Assembly: GCA_013399895.1 (NCBI GenBank)
Contig: VXBA01004195.1
Coordinates: 335,815 to 399,814 of the forward strand
Reading direction: 5' to 3'
Length of the DNA: 64,000 bases
From: Serilophus lunatus
Lineage: Eukaryota; Chordata; Aves; Passeriformes; Eurylaimidae
In this document: positions 12,501-24,984 of the stretch, one piece after another
Layout of the letters: every line of letters starts with the position of its first letter
How positions within the stretch are numbered: the stretch's first letter is position 1
Program-made: the position numbers and the translations under genes
The notes under the pieces: model-generated
What the model was told of the DNA's origin: nothing
Database searches by the model: none
The model's input: the letters and a program-made list of their open reading frames with translations, nothing else

Positions 12501-13489
12501 TCTCTCTCTCCTTCTGTTTCTCTCTGACCACTGCCCCTTAGCAGGTTCTCTGAGCTGAGGCAATGGGTTTATGGAAACTCTTCACCCCTCCATTACACTG
12601 TTTCCCCCCTCTCTCTTCCAATTACTGCAAGGTTAACTCTTTAAGTTGCTGTGTGTTTCTCCAAGCTGCTTAAACTGTTTCTATGGGTTGACCTGGGAGC
12701 GTATGGAACATGATCCTTCATTTCTGCTGGGAGGGAGAAAGTAGTGAGTGTGGGGGTGCACAGCACTTGCACGTGTATGAAAAGAGCACATCAGCATGTC
12801 ATGGCTTCCAGTGTGTGTGCTTGCTGTGTTTGGAAGGCAGCACCATGTCTGGCCTCAAATACATAATCAGTAGGAATGATTAATTTTATGGTACCACTCA
12901 AAGCCACTACACCTTAGGGTCAAAGTCTCACTGTTCAGTATACCACCTAAATTCATGTGAAAACTCAGGTGAGACACAAAACTCAGGTAAGACTGAAAAA
13001 AGCAACAGAAAGAAGGTGGCATACAGTGATAGAATTACCACAAGCAAGAGTAGATTCTTCAAGAAAAAAATAATTTTAAAATATGCTTTTAACAAAATAT
13101 TGTAAGACAAATAAATATTAATAAATATTAAGTTTCTTACTAACCCTAGAACCAGTTATTTTCATAAAGCAACAAAATACTGAAGTGAATTACAAGGAAA
13201 GATTTGAAGGATGAAGTGGTTTTGCCAGGCAGTTCAGGGAATACAAAAGACAAAGAATAAAGCATACCACAGGAGACCGACCAGCTATGTTTCTGCTGTC
13301 TTCCCTTATAAGTAAGAAAAGCATCAAGAGCAAATTGCTGAGAATACTGAGGAACAAAGAACAGAGACAGACAAGATAAAAGTTGGGTCATTATTTCCAT
13401 TAGTCTAGAACTAGGATATATAAGGAAGAAGAGGCTTTCATGGCAATGAAAAGATGACAAATTAATCTTTCCAAAAGGAAATACTTAGC

Positions 13490-13560
13490 TGGTACAAACT
13501 TCGCCGCAGGTGCTATTAATGCCCGGAGCTTGACACAATTGGAAAAGATACAGCAGGGGT
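13490..13560. other. Short candidate regulatory element
   Basis: CGCCGCAGGTGCTATTAATG holds a CAGGTG E-box followed directly by ATTAAT and GCCCGG. CpG retention and the E-box/homeodomain pairing set it apart from its AT-rich neighbours. Evidence is weak because the stretch is short. Confidence 0.22.
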
Positions 13561-16028
13561 AAAGACATATGTAGACCTATGTTGGTTGGTGTGGAGACCA
13601 AGAGCTGCGCAAAAAGCCAATTTCTATGTATACAGTCTCAGCAGATGTGACCTTACAGTCCAGCTGTTCCTTAACTTCCCTGCTGCCTGGAGTCCTTGCA
13701 CCTTCTCCACAGATTTTGTGTCAGTCACAGTAAACATCAAGGTATCAGGTTAGCAAAGGATACCAGATCTGGCACACCACAGCAGCAGGTAATACAATCA
13801 CACACTTCACCATCTTTATGCAAAAAAAGATTCATATTATGGATAGATACTTTTCCACATGAAAAGATGGATCTCAACAAAAATGAATTCATACTACTGT
13901 CTCTCAAAACAAGGCTTTTTCTTATAGGCTTTCAATGCTTATTGTACAAATGTTATCATCTCCAAGTTCAAGCAGAGGAATCCCTTCTCCATTGTCTCTT
14001 TATTCATACCACTATAGAACTGTGTGTTACATGAACAGCCTGGGAGCACTGAACTCCTGCTATTACCTGTCTTAGTGTGAGAGACATTCTTTGAATAAGT
14101 AATTTCAACTTGAGTTAGGAGACATCTAGGAGCAAAGTCTAGGTAAAATAAAAAAAAATCAGGGAAAAGGGTATAAGCCTTGTCATTATCCATACCAGCA
14201 GGCAGGCACATTGCTTGGAAAAAATGATGGAGTCTCTGCCTTGAGTCACAGACAGCATTTGAGCCCAGACCCCCTGAACACATATTTACAAGTTCACAGC
14301 CTGATGTGGTTCTCACAAAGCTCACCAGAAAGGTAACTCTGGAAGATAAATGGGACCACCAGGTATTACACCATTAGTGTTTTCCCAGTGATGTCAACAC
14401 AGCTACATCGCACAGGCAGGCACTGCAGACCAAGACCTGGAGTAAAAAGAGAGAGGCAACAGGCAAGGACAGGGTGTGCAATAAAAGGGTGAAGATAATG
14501 AACGGGAATTTACTTTGAGGTGACTATACTGCACATCCTCTAACCTTGGACATCCCAGGGGGGTTTGGAAAGGGGATGAGGGTGGTTCATAGTTGTTAAT
14601 ATATTTTTATTATATATCTTATTATATTAAGTAGAGGGCAAACTGATCACTATGACCAGACAAGGACAGGGAGATTAGCCTTACTGCAGTGATGGGCAGT
14701 TTCTTACTTGGAGCCCAGACAGCTAATCTACCCACCATATTTCAGACAGCACTTACTTTATCTGTATTTGGGAGCCCCATTCCATCTCTCTTTCTCATAC
14801 CTTTGATAACAAGCAGCTAGATTTTCAGAGATTTCAAAAAGCCAAAGAGTACAAAGCAAAAGAAGGCTCCGAAAGTTTTAATACACAGCAATTTCAATGC
14901 CCGAGCATCTAGCATAGTCTCACAGAGGAAGAGTTGCGCCAAAGAATCCAAATTCACCCGCTTAAAACAAACTTTCCCAGTTTGAGACAAAGAAGTAGAA
15001 ATCCGTGTTTTTAAAAAGAGAGTCTTCACAGCTGTGGAACAGGAAATGTAGGTGATTTAATTTTTTTTTTAAATGATCTTTCAGAATTAATCCAGAACTG
15101 AAACTGTCAGATTCATGGGAAAAGCCAAAAATCAGTAAAATAAAATGACTGCTCCAGAAACTCCAGTATAAGACACTAGTCCAAGGGAACAGAATGGGTG
15201 GATTTCAAAGAATGGTACTATTTTCCCTTGCCCTGCTCAGTGCTGCTTCACAGGAGCATTTGTTTTACACCAAAAGAACAGAGAGCACACAGCAGTTTTC
15301 ACAAGTTTTGGAATACTTCGAGTTGAAAAGCATGAAGAGAGCCTCTACAATTTCAGTCTGGGGAGACCAGTTTGTTGCAGAAACACCAAGTAGTAATCTT
15401 GCATCCTTTACCACAGCCTATAAAAAGACAACTAGAAAAATTGGATTTTTCCTGAAGTAATAATCTTATGCTTTTTTCAGGGAAGGGAATTAGATGGATC
15501 CTAAATGAGCTATAGGGTTCAAATCCAACCTGCATGAAATTTGGCACACCTGCAGTTTTAAACTGGCAACTAGAGCATGTTGGGTTTTGAAAAACAAACC
15601 CACACTTATTTTTTCTGTCAGGCAGGTCTTGCTGTAGACCATGTGGAGGGAATGATTCCTTTGATAGACTGTGATATTTTGCCTTGTGGTTGTTTTCTAA
15701 TTGACCACTGTCATGGTGGCTTATAGCTGTGGCTCTTTCTTCTAGAACTATCTGACCAACACAATGTTAAGACAGTTTATGGACAAACCAGAACCATGTG
15801 AGCATAATACAGTGTACTAGTTACCTCTGGCACTTGACTGCCTTTTACTGCCTTGGCTCCAGCCTAGTCAACAAACAATAGTAATGGTTAGAGGGCTGTT
15901 TGAACCCCAGTCTTCCTGATGAGACTGCCAACAGAAAAATTTCCCATTGCAATTCTCAACCATTTTCTCTGCAAAATGAGTTAAGACACTAGTGCACTGA
16001 CTCATATTACACAACCATGAGGTACTAC

Positions 16029-16064
16029 TGACTGGCTGTGTGACTGGCACACTGACTGGCAAGG
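16029..16064. repeat. 12-bp-period minisatellite, three units
   Basis: TGACTGGC recurs at 16029-16036, 16041-16048 and 16053-16060, an exact 12-bp period with variable 4-base spacers (TGTG, ACAC, AAGG). Confidence 0.85.
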
Positions 16065-16779
16065 TGAATGCTGTGGACTGAAGGACTACCAAACAAATTT
16101 TATTTATTACAACCCAGTGTATCTGATACTGTAACCCAAAGGTTCACATATAGCAGCTGTTTCCCTCAGTGACCAAGACTACAAGAATGCAAATATGACA
16201 CAGTCCTTCATGTGTTGGTAAACTCATCCTGTTTAGCCTGGGAGCTCAGACGAAGAAGCAAGCATTACCTTTGTAGCCATCACCTTTCTGTTTCTGTTCT
16301 GCAAAACCAGTTAATCATCAGGGAAACACCCAGAAGTAGGACTAGCTGAAATATCCAGATGATGTCAAGACAGCTCTTCCTCACAAAAAAAGAGCATATT
16401 CATTTATGGGACAGAATCAAAATTCTGTGGCTTTGGTTTATGGCCATCTCAAGAGTTAGAGAAGCCATAGTTACTAAGTGGACAACAAAAATCTCTCCCC
16501 ACTTATTTCCACTGCCAAGTCAATGGAGGAAAACTTTTTTGTAAACTTTTTTTGAACAAAACCCAAAGTTCCTGGAGGTTCATTCATTTCTGTTGGCTTT
16601 CTAGACCACTGGAATTCACATAATCTATCTGATTTATTTAGAGGGGTGTAAAATATCACAGGTAGAAGGGAGAGGAAAGTAGAGAAAGGAATCCTAAGAT
16701 ACAGTGGATATATTTATTTTTTTAAGAACAATCATTGCTCTCTTCTATGCCCCCTCCCCTGGCAAAGGTGAACTGCATA

Positions 16780-17165
16780 TCTTTAGTTAATAATTAACTT
16801 GTCATGAGCTCCATCAATATCCCATCATCTAAGTGACAGAGGGAAGGGAGGCGATGGGGGAGGTGATCAGCACGACGTGCCAGCTCTGCCCGCAGCCTGT
16901 GATCTCGTCTCGGCCATAATAAATAGGATGAAATGCACTCCTGATAAATGCCCATGTCATGGAGAGATTTTACCTTCACTCAGAAACAATGTAATATCTC
17001 AGCTATTACCCAAAATAATTTATCAATGTGTAATAGCTTTGTGCAGAGCTCAGATAGGAGGGGAGCAGCGCTGCCCGAGATGGATGGATCCTACCTTCTG
17101 CTTTTAATTTTTAATGTTCGTAGGCAGCTTCACATTAAAGGCCAGGTGTCATATATAGACTTAAT
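16780..17165. other. Strong candidate conserved enhancer
   Basis: About 385 bp with no repeat signature and a concentration of regulatory words. These include GGCCATAATAAATAGG (HOX/CDX-like), two further ATAAAT-type words, AATAATTTATCAATGTG, a CAGCACGACGTGCCAG palindromic segment, TTTTAATTTTTAATG and TTAAAGGCCAGGTG. CpGs persist (GGCGATGG, CACGACGTG, GCCCGCAG, ATCTCGTCTCGGCC, AGCGCTGCCCGAG). Overlapping short open frames differ by strand and show no domain. Sequence of this style in a bird gene desert is usually a deeply conserved developmental element. This is an inference; I do not know its target gene. Confidence 0.4.
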
Positions 17166-17204
17166 GTAGGAATGGAGTTCATGAATTCTAATCAGGAGAG
17201 AATC

Positions 17205-17335
17205 TCCCTCTCTTTTCTCCCTTTAGTCACTTCTCTTTTTTTTATTTATCAATTTTCCTTTCTTTCTGTACTCCCATCTTTTTTGCCTCTTTTAGTCCAT
17301 TTCTTCCTTCCTATTCTTTATATACATTTTACTCT
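17205..17335. repeat. Polypyrimidine-rich tract
   Basis: About 130 bp of mostly C and T on the plus strand, with many TTTCT and CTCCC words. It is low complexity. The hydrophobic 60-residue open frame across it simply reflects the T-rich codons. Confidence 0.6.
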
Positions 17336-18769
17336 CTATAACATAACTATTTGAGTAGCTATTTGCTACTTTCAAAATCTGTACCATCACTTAAAGACAC
17401 ACTGCTTCTTCTTTGGTCCTAGTGTTGTCTCTTTCACCTAGAAGAACAAACTCACCACAGGTATCAGGTCAGCATATTAGTGTTTTATACCTCAGGACAG
17501 TAGCGATCAAGAGTGTAAAAGTCAGTACTGTGTCCATCAAAATTCATTGTGGAATTATGTTACTGAAAAGATCCTGTCTGTAAAGGGCCAGAGGAGAAGG
17601 CACATCCCAGATATCAGCCAAATCACATATCCTTCCAAAGAAACATTTTCCTTCAGTTGGCAAGAATACAGCACTGAGATGTGTGGATTCAAAAACGATC
17701 ATATCACAAGGTCTCATTTTCCCAATACTTCTAGTCTCCTTATAGCCATGTCAGCCACATAAATATTCTCCTCTTCACTTCCAACATTTTGCATGTAAAC
17801 CCAGCTGACGCCTATCTCATCTGGTGGCCTGCATCTGAAGAACCTATTCGAGGACCTCTGTAGCAGTAAGTACAGACAATGGGACAATGCCAAGAAGTGT
17901 CACTAAAACCACACCATTAGGACTCATATTAGAAATACCACTATTGTGTGAATACACTACATCAAAGCATGACGTACTGTCTGGGTGAGACACACCTGAA
18001 AGCAACAGCAATGCACGACAGCAGTCTTAGCTCTGTGCAAAGAATAGAGCCGGAGGAAGGAAGGGGGGAGCACCACTTACTGGTCAGAATGTGCAGTAAG
18101 GAACAGGTTTAATATAAGCAGCAGACGTAAAGATCAAAGAAGTACCACAGGCTGCAAAAAGGAAAAGATCGACTGTTTGGACTTTCGTTTGCACTCCAAA
18201 ATAAAGGAAAATAAAAGCACACCAATGCAATACTGCCCATGGGAAGAGCACTGCCAGAGCTGCAAACCCGCCTACGACCACTTTGCTGACTTGTAAGTTA
18301 GAAGGACATCAGTGCTAAGAGGAGCTTGAGCTTGATTTCCTGCCTCCTATTAACAAAGGGAATCTTAACTGCTCCATTTGTTCATTGACAATGCAGGGAC
18401 CACGGACTGAAAAACTTTCGGGAATTCCATCAAAACAAAAGACTTCTCTTGCATTGCTTCCATGTCCCTTTTACAGATAAACAGAGGACAATCATCTTTA
18501 GGGGTTGGATTGTCAGTGAACTCCTTCTCTTTCCCTCCCCACTCAGATATCTCTCTTTTCAGAACATAAAGAACTTAAGACACGGGCTGTTTATTTGCAT
18601 GTGGTGCTTAGCACATTCCTCAGACTACCAGAGCAACACAACAGAGTTCTGTTCTGAAGCATCAAATTCAGTACAGAAAAGAAGTACATAGGAAACTTTA
18701 ATGTTTCTTACTTTCCACAAGGACTGCTCTGTGAACGTTCCTCTATTATCACTTTCCTCCTACTCAGCT

Positions 18770-18920
18770 CTGCATGTCATACAGTTCAGGAGGTCAAATC
18801 CGGCCCAGCTAAGACACGTACCGCACGACAAACGTCATTGGCTTTGCATGGCTTCACACTAGGTGGTCGATCCAGGGTTAATCCTACTGTGACAAATTCA
18901 CGCTGCACACAAATAAGCCA
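18770..18920. other. Candidate conserved non-coding element (CpG-retaining)
   Basis: Within about 60 bases there are ATCCGGCC, ACACGTACCGCACG, ACAAACGTCATTGG and GGTCGATCC, an unusual number of CpGs for this AT-rich region. It shows no repeat match to other parts of the window and no open frame of note. ACGTCATTGG looks like a CRE/CCAAT-type combination. The call is composition-based only. Confidence 0.27.
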
Positions 18921-19319
18921 CCTCTGTAAAATATGTCAAAAACAAGTTTTAAGAAAAAGTCATTGTGTAACTGATAAAAGGTAAGACTTACCTTTGTATT
19001 CAGCTTTATGAGTATCAGAATAAGACACTGCAAACTTTGGACAGTGTGGTACTTTCGGGTACAGGGAATGTGTGGCTGTTAGTGGAAACTTTGGATTGCC
19101 TATAAAGATTCCCAGCTTTCCTAGGAACCCTTTACAAAGACTGCCTGCATGCTCATGCCTTACCAAACACGTTTTGCTCCTCTACGTGGGTGTAGAAATG
19201 CAGCACTGCAAAGGGCAGACTCTAGCATCCCCTGGGTGCAGCAGCCTTAGGACACCCTCTGTGATACAGTGTTATCTGAGCTAATGAGCAAGAGAGCTGT
19301 TGTTTGAAGAGGGGAGAAA

Positions 19320-19775
19320 GATCGCCTTACCTCCCCTGAATACCGCTCGCTTAGTGGCTGTGGCCTGGCTCCGAGCCAGGAGCAGAGCAGCACGCCCTTC
19401 CCTCGTTTGTGTAGAATGAAAGCCCTTGCCGGATGCTAAATAGCCTCAGGCAGACAGTGCCTCCAAGAACCAAACTAAGAGCTGTGAACTCATTCACTCA
19501 TGATCCAAGATCCTTCCTAACCCCAGGAACTCCGATAGAGAAGAAAGAGAGACTGTCCCCCAGGTAACAGTGTCTTGCATCATGCTGCCAGAGCCTAATC
19601 AGGGTCTATTGCTGTCTTATTCCATTGCTAACGCTGTGACTGTAACTGCCGTGTACTACAAATTAATTCATTCCTTTAGGCCTTGCTGTTCAGTAACTGG
19701 CTGTCACAGCAATCTCCCGAGGAGCTAATTGAGAGTTGTGATCCATGCAGTATTTCCATTAGTGCTGTAATGACA
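19320..19775. other. Candidate conserved non-coding element
   Basis: Two adjacent blocks lack repeat signatures. The first (19320-19460) is richer in GC, with GCTCCGAGCC and TTGCCGGATGC. The second (19560-19775) holds AAATTAATTCATTCC, GAGCTAATTGAG and ATGACAGGCAG (MEIS/TGIF-like core TGACAG). It is followed by a short CA-rich run. Clustered homeodomain and TALE-type cores fit a developmental enhancer. This remains inference without alignment. Confidence 0.33.
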
Positions 19776-22693
19776 GGCAGCCAGACACACATACATGCAT
19801 GCTCATACACACAGAGCACAGGTTCCTCTGTCCCGACAAAGGGAAACAGATACCGAGGCAGTGCCATCTCAAATGTTAAATAGTAGCTGGGAGAAAGGCA
19901 AAAATATCCATGTGATTCAGACTGAGGTCACCTAAACTTTGCCTTAACAAGAGAAACTTGCTCTCAAGACAAGCTCCTCATTTACATTAGAGAAGTAAAA
20001 TTCTTCCTACACTCCTCTTCTGTACAGTGGCACTGTTCCTAGAGACTCAAATCCCACCAAGGAGCCACCACTATTTGAATGGCCCTCCCCATTGCATGGT
20101 TGGACGTGTAGTCTCCTTAGAGATGCTTTTTGAATAAGGATGATTGCAGTGGTAGTTGTGTGTAGCACCATAGAAGACACTAATATTAAAGTCTTACAGG
20201 TTCTGCTTAACAAACTAGCAGAGGTGTTAATTTGGGAAGAATGCAATTGATCAGTTACGACGTGATTCATTTGGGAAACTGGGTAGCTCGGGCGTGAAGT
20301 CTGTTTGTGAACTTAGCCTTTGTTTTTCCTTTCATGCCTAGTCTCCAGCACATTAGAAGGAAAACACTACATGTGGCACTTTCTGTAGCTGGGCCACCTG
20401 CTAGTAAAGATTTAGCCATCTTAAAGGACATATTTTTAGGTCCTGACTGGACTCCAACTTCATGCTCCTCACCCAGAAAGCAGAGGCATGCAATTCTGAG
20501 CTGTCACTGATGATTATTTAACAGTCAGTGAGACACTGAAAAACCTGTATTCTCTTGAGGGGTTGTCCACTTTTCTGAACTAACTCTAGAAGTAACCTCA
20601 TCATATCTGAAGACTTTTTCATGTACAGACAAATATTTACCCATCTAATTTGTCTTAAAAGATGGTCAGATAGATGTAGACTAGTTCAGTAGGCATTTCT
20701 TGCTTTCATTAATATCAAAGATGTGACCAGTTTCTTTCTAAATGAAGGACAGTTTCAAAGTCCATTAATAATGGGAAACAAAATTACAATTATTTTGAAA
20801 TCCAATGAAAGAATTCTTTAAAAAAGTAGTTCTGGTATTGGTCTTTTTATCCTTTAAAAAAAATTAAAACTATTTAAAATTTTCCTAGTAATTAAAATTC
20901 TGTGACATTTTAAGTATTTAAGCAAACCAGAATGCATTTGCAAATGGATTAATGCAAAGTGATCTGTGTGATTATCATGACAGCTGAACAGACCTAAGTC
21001 AACAACTTTAGTCACCCTTAAACTGAGACTGTTGAAATTGTAGAGGTTACTCAGCCACGGGTACAGAGGGACTTCATGCTGGGGAACTCTCAGCAGGTTA
21101 AGGTATTCTTACTCAGGACAGAAATCACACAGTCCAAGATTCCCAAAAGGATGCTTCAGAGCATTCCAAAGAGTACAGTATGCTACACTGACTGCTAGCG
21201 CAGTCTGGTTTTATAAAAATACCTAGGGAAGATACCTATTCAAGGTATACAAACAGCTTTTAGGGCTCAGATAGGGGATTAAGTTACTGAGCCTTAAGAA
21301 GTCATGGCATATAATCTTAGCTTAATAATTGAGCATATGCATGCTTCTGGCATGTGATAAATGCAAGGTCATTTGACTTAACCTAGGAGAAGACAGCGTT
21401 AAGTGGAATTACCCCATGTCTGCTGCAGGCTAGTTGTGCACACAGCTGTTACCACAGCTCAGCTGATACACAGCAATTTGTTCAGTTGTGCTAAATGTTA
21501 CTGCATGTACAAGCCCCGATTCTGCCCTCTTGTGACAACATCACAGGAAAATTAGGTTATTTTAACAGTCAGATGAATTTGACAAAGGAAGCACAAAAAT
21601 TTAAAAATCTTTCACAACTGTGAAGTGCCCCAGGAAAGTGGGTTAATATAGGATATTTTGAGATATCCATGTACACCCATATTGTAATAAGTTTGGCTCT
21701 CCTGTATATAACCATAATTACAATTTTCAATTGGACATACCTGCAATAGATATGATCTGATGAAAGGGACAGAGCAGAAGGCAATAGATCAGGTATATCT
21801 GCTTTTTCTGCAGGCAATCATGCTGAAAGCTCACACCACATCAAGAATAAACCCTACCTTCACTCATGGTGAGCTTCTGAAAAAAGGCAAGAAGATGTCA
21901 GTGGAGACAGTTCCAAAAGCCAGAGGTCTGAGAAGATCCTGGAACAAGCCACACAGTCCATTAAGGTCTGGTATGTCCTGGGACTCCATTTCAAGGACCA
22001 TTCAGGGCATGAACAAGTAATATACAAAGTGAGCATAAATCTTATCTCTGTTTCCAGTTCAGAAAGCTGTGGTATAAATGAAAAAGTTCCGACCGAAAAC
22101 TTCAGATAACGACTTCACCATGTGCCACAGAGTAGCTTTGGCTTCTATGCAAAGTGTTAAGTCTTGACTTCCCTTGAAAAGGGATACAAGATGGTCTCTA
22201 GCTGAGGGGTGGGGGTGGAGTGTGCACATACAAGGAGTGATTTATTTCAGACTATTTTGAAGTGATTACTTGGAGGGAGCTTCCAAAACGCGATTACTGA
22301 TTTAGTGAGAATTGTGTGTATTTCAACACAAACTGATCTCTTCATAAGTCTGCCATGCCAGCACACATATGTAGCATGGCAGGATCACCCAAAACAACTT
22401 GAACCAAATCTTGGCCATAATATGTGAAAGAAGCCCCTGTTCATGTAAACATGACACCCTCATAGTCTCCATGTACAGCATAATTTTGAGGGCTGTTTTG
22501 CTGCCTCCAAGTCTCCATTTATATTTCCTCCAACATAATTCTGTCAATATTCATTCAATGACATACCAGTTGTCTTCCTTTGAAATGTTCTTCCAATAAG
22601 CAGTGCAGTCACAAACAAAACAGCACCTGCACATACCAGTCACGGGTGGTGTGGGCTGAAGGGAAAGCACACTTGGACTCATTTGGTACATGG

Positions 22694-22738
22694 GCACACA
22701 AAGAGCACTCGTGCACACAAAGAGCACTTGTGCACACA
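22694..22738. repeat. 19-bp tandem repeat, 2.4 copies
   Basis: The 19-mer starting GCACACAAAGAGCACT is at 22694-22712 and again at 22713-22731 with one change (CGT to TGT), followed by a partial third copy to 22738. Confidence 0.9.
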
Positions 22739-24039
22739 GCCTCTGGGAAATCTGGAAAATTCTTGCAAGATGCAGTAGAAACCAGTTTCTAAGAAGATAG
22801 TTTCAAGTTAGGGCAGCACAGAGAACTCTGGGCTGTACCTTCAGAGATCCTAGTGTGAAACCTGGGTAAGCACTCAGCCAGCGCACGCACAGCTACTGTA
22901 TGTGAGTAATGGGCCCTGCAGAGCTGCCGTGCTTCCTCCTGGAAAGTTTTGGCATATTCTACAATGACACAATACTTGAGGGGCAGCTGTGTAATGTAAC
23001 AATGTGGAAATGTCCAGAAGTAAAATAATGAAATACATCTAAGATACAGTAACCAGCCTCATATTCACTCGTCTGTTGGGTACATCAACGTGAGGTCAGC
23101 CAGCCTCCTTGTTTTCATCTAGTAAACCCAAGAGGAGGCGTAGAACACAAATCCATTTGCAGCCTTGTCAATACACCACTGCAGTGAAGCTCACTCTAAC
23201 AATTAATTTTTGATAAGCCAGGGCAGTGACAGGTGAAACTTTTTCCTCCATATAAACCTAGCAATAAAGTCTTGAAAATAATACACAAACACTTGTATAC
23301 ATAAGAAAGTTTTACCAATTCCACTAAAATCTCATTCTACCTCTCTACCTTCACCAGTCAAAATGTAAGAAGCTGCTCTCACATTCAGTCAAGGATGTTG
23401 AGAGGAACCAACACCAGTTTCTCTAAACAGGTTTAGAGGTCATCTTTCAGGTTAATTAGTTCAGTTGCCTCCAACAGACAGGCCTTAAGTGTCTTCCCAC
23501 TGTATCTTCAATGCGGCATGGCTAGACAGTGTTGCAAGTGTCATTAATTCTCTGGTAGGCTGGATGAACCATGTTCCCTTCATACTCTTCTTACTCTCCA
23601 GCAGGGAACAGGATATTACTCCCTCATGACAGTTTGATCTTCATAGGGTGGTTCTGAACTTGAGGCAAAAAAACTCCAGTGTGAAGTGGAAAAAAGGGCT
23701 GAGCTATGCAAGTTCATGAGATAGACACACAGACTTCTCTAGCAATGCCCAAGTCTTCTGCTGACACACAGAGTGAGAGAACTGGAGAAAAGCTAATGTG
23801 GAGATGCAGCAAGCCAGCAGTTTCCCAGCAGAAAGCAGATATAGCAACTAAAGCCTCTTCATATCACTTTGTCCAGCACACTAAGCCTGGCCCCAAGGTG
23901 CAGCACACTGCATTTATCTTAGCTCAAGTGGTTCCTGCAGCTTATGATTGATATAAGACAGTTAGTTGTCTCCCCTATGAACAGATCTGTGAGATCAGGG
24001 ACATTAAGAGAGAAGGAGTTGTCCTGGTTCAGTGACCTC

Positions 24040-24290
24040 ATCAAATCATTTGGAGGGAAACCTTGGGGTACTCTAGTCCAGTCATGAAGTAGGACCTCTA
24101 CCACCACTAGAACACAAGAGCTGTGCATTTGTATATCCGAGTCTTGGAGACTTCCAAGGATGGAACTTCAACATATCTATGGGTAGTGTGTTTCACTGCA
24201 GTGCAGGCCCCCTAGGAAAGTTTTCCCTATGCCTAATTTGAACATCTCAAGACACACTATGTACTGCTAGCCATAGCTGGCAGAAGACCA
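24040..24290 (-). mobile_element. Old CR1 LINE fragment, 3'UTR region
   Basis: In antisense this reads like the old CR1 3' segment: 'CTTGGAGACTTCCAAGGATGG' (about 24144-24164), 'ACTTCAACATATCTATGGG', 'GTTTCACTGCAGTGC' and 'GAAAGTTTTCCCTATGCCTAATTTGAAC'. These correspond to the conserved CR1 words for 'third-party' copies at 26.3 and 42.4 kb, but are more diverged. There is no open frame. The edges are approximate. Confidence 0.6.
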
Positions 24291-24984
24291 AGTCCTGCCT
24301 AGACTATTTTAAAAACGGTAAGCATAAAATAAGTAAAAATAAGCAAATATTTGGAAGCAGGCTCACAAAACAAGTGTATAAATGCATCTCATACTACCAC
24401 AAACACAGCACTAGCTACAAGAACTCCTTCAGGATTTCTGTTTTCAAAAGCTCTCTCAGTCAGCAGAACTGAAGAAAGATGATGGTACTATGATAGAAAA
24501 GAGCTGCACAAAAACAATCAAGAACACGTTAAACAATGTCTAACTGCAAGCCCATCTTCCACAGCATTCTCTGTTCAGTAGTGTGTTTTACAGAGGAAAG
24601 ACTTCAATCTCTGATTATGACCCCTCATTTATGCTGCTCAGTTCTCTAAGGTAGTTATCAAGTGCAAATAAACTCACAGGGGCACGCTTGTTTCCTCTAG
24701 GTTCTAATTAATGCAACTGAAACTCATCATTAGCTAGGTGTATGAGGGCAGCTCATACACCTGCAACCATTTATCAAGAAATACCCACTGTATAATACTA
24801 AACAAAGTGTCTGTTGACTTTAAGGCACCTTTTCTTCAGAGAAGGCTAAAAGCACTAAAACTCATGTACCTCATTTGGCTCTTTGCCCACTTCTCCAGCT
24901 AAAGTAAGGAATTAGTTTTATTCTGGTCTGCCGTGTTTCAAGTTAACCCACTGCATAATTTAGTGTAGCTGTCTTACAGATCAC

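Larger units (their letters stand above)
9886..16779. other. Long unannotated stretch with candidate regulatory islands
   Basis: No protein-coding exon or RNA gene was recognised. It includes candidate conserved stretches at 10620-11200, 12225-12500 and 13490-13560, an A27 tract, a 12-bp-period repeat at 16029-16064 and AT-rich DNA near 14570-14640. The 128-residue minus-strand open frame at 13939-14325 has no family motif and no obvious splice context; I regard it as chance. Confidence 0.4.
17170..24039. other. Long unannotated stretch with candidate regulatory islands
   Basis: No exon, RNA gene or recognisable transposon was seen. It begins with a pyrimidine-rich tract (about 17205-17335). 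Candidate conserved blocks at 18770-18920 and 19320-19775 and a 19-bp tandem repeat at 22694-22738 are listed separately. The stretch 20540-20950 is AT-rich and featureless. Confidence 0.4.

Noticed and set aside
13939..14325. 128-residue minus-strand cysteine-containing open frame
   Set aside because: It has no signal peptide, cysteine spacing pattern or family motif that I recognise. Its length is within chance for six frames over 64 kb.
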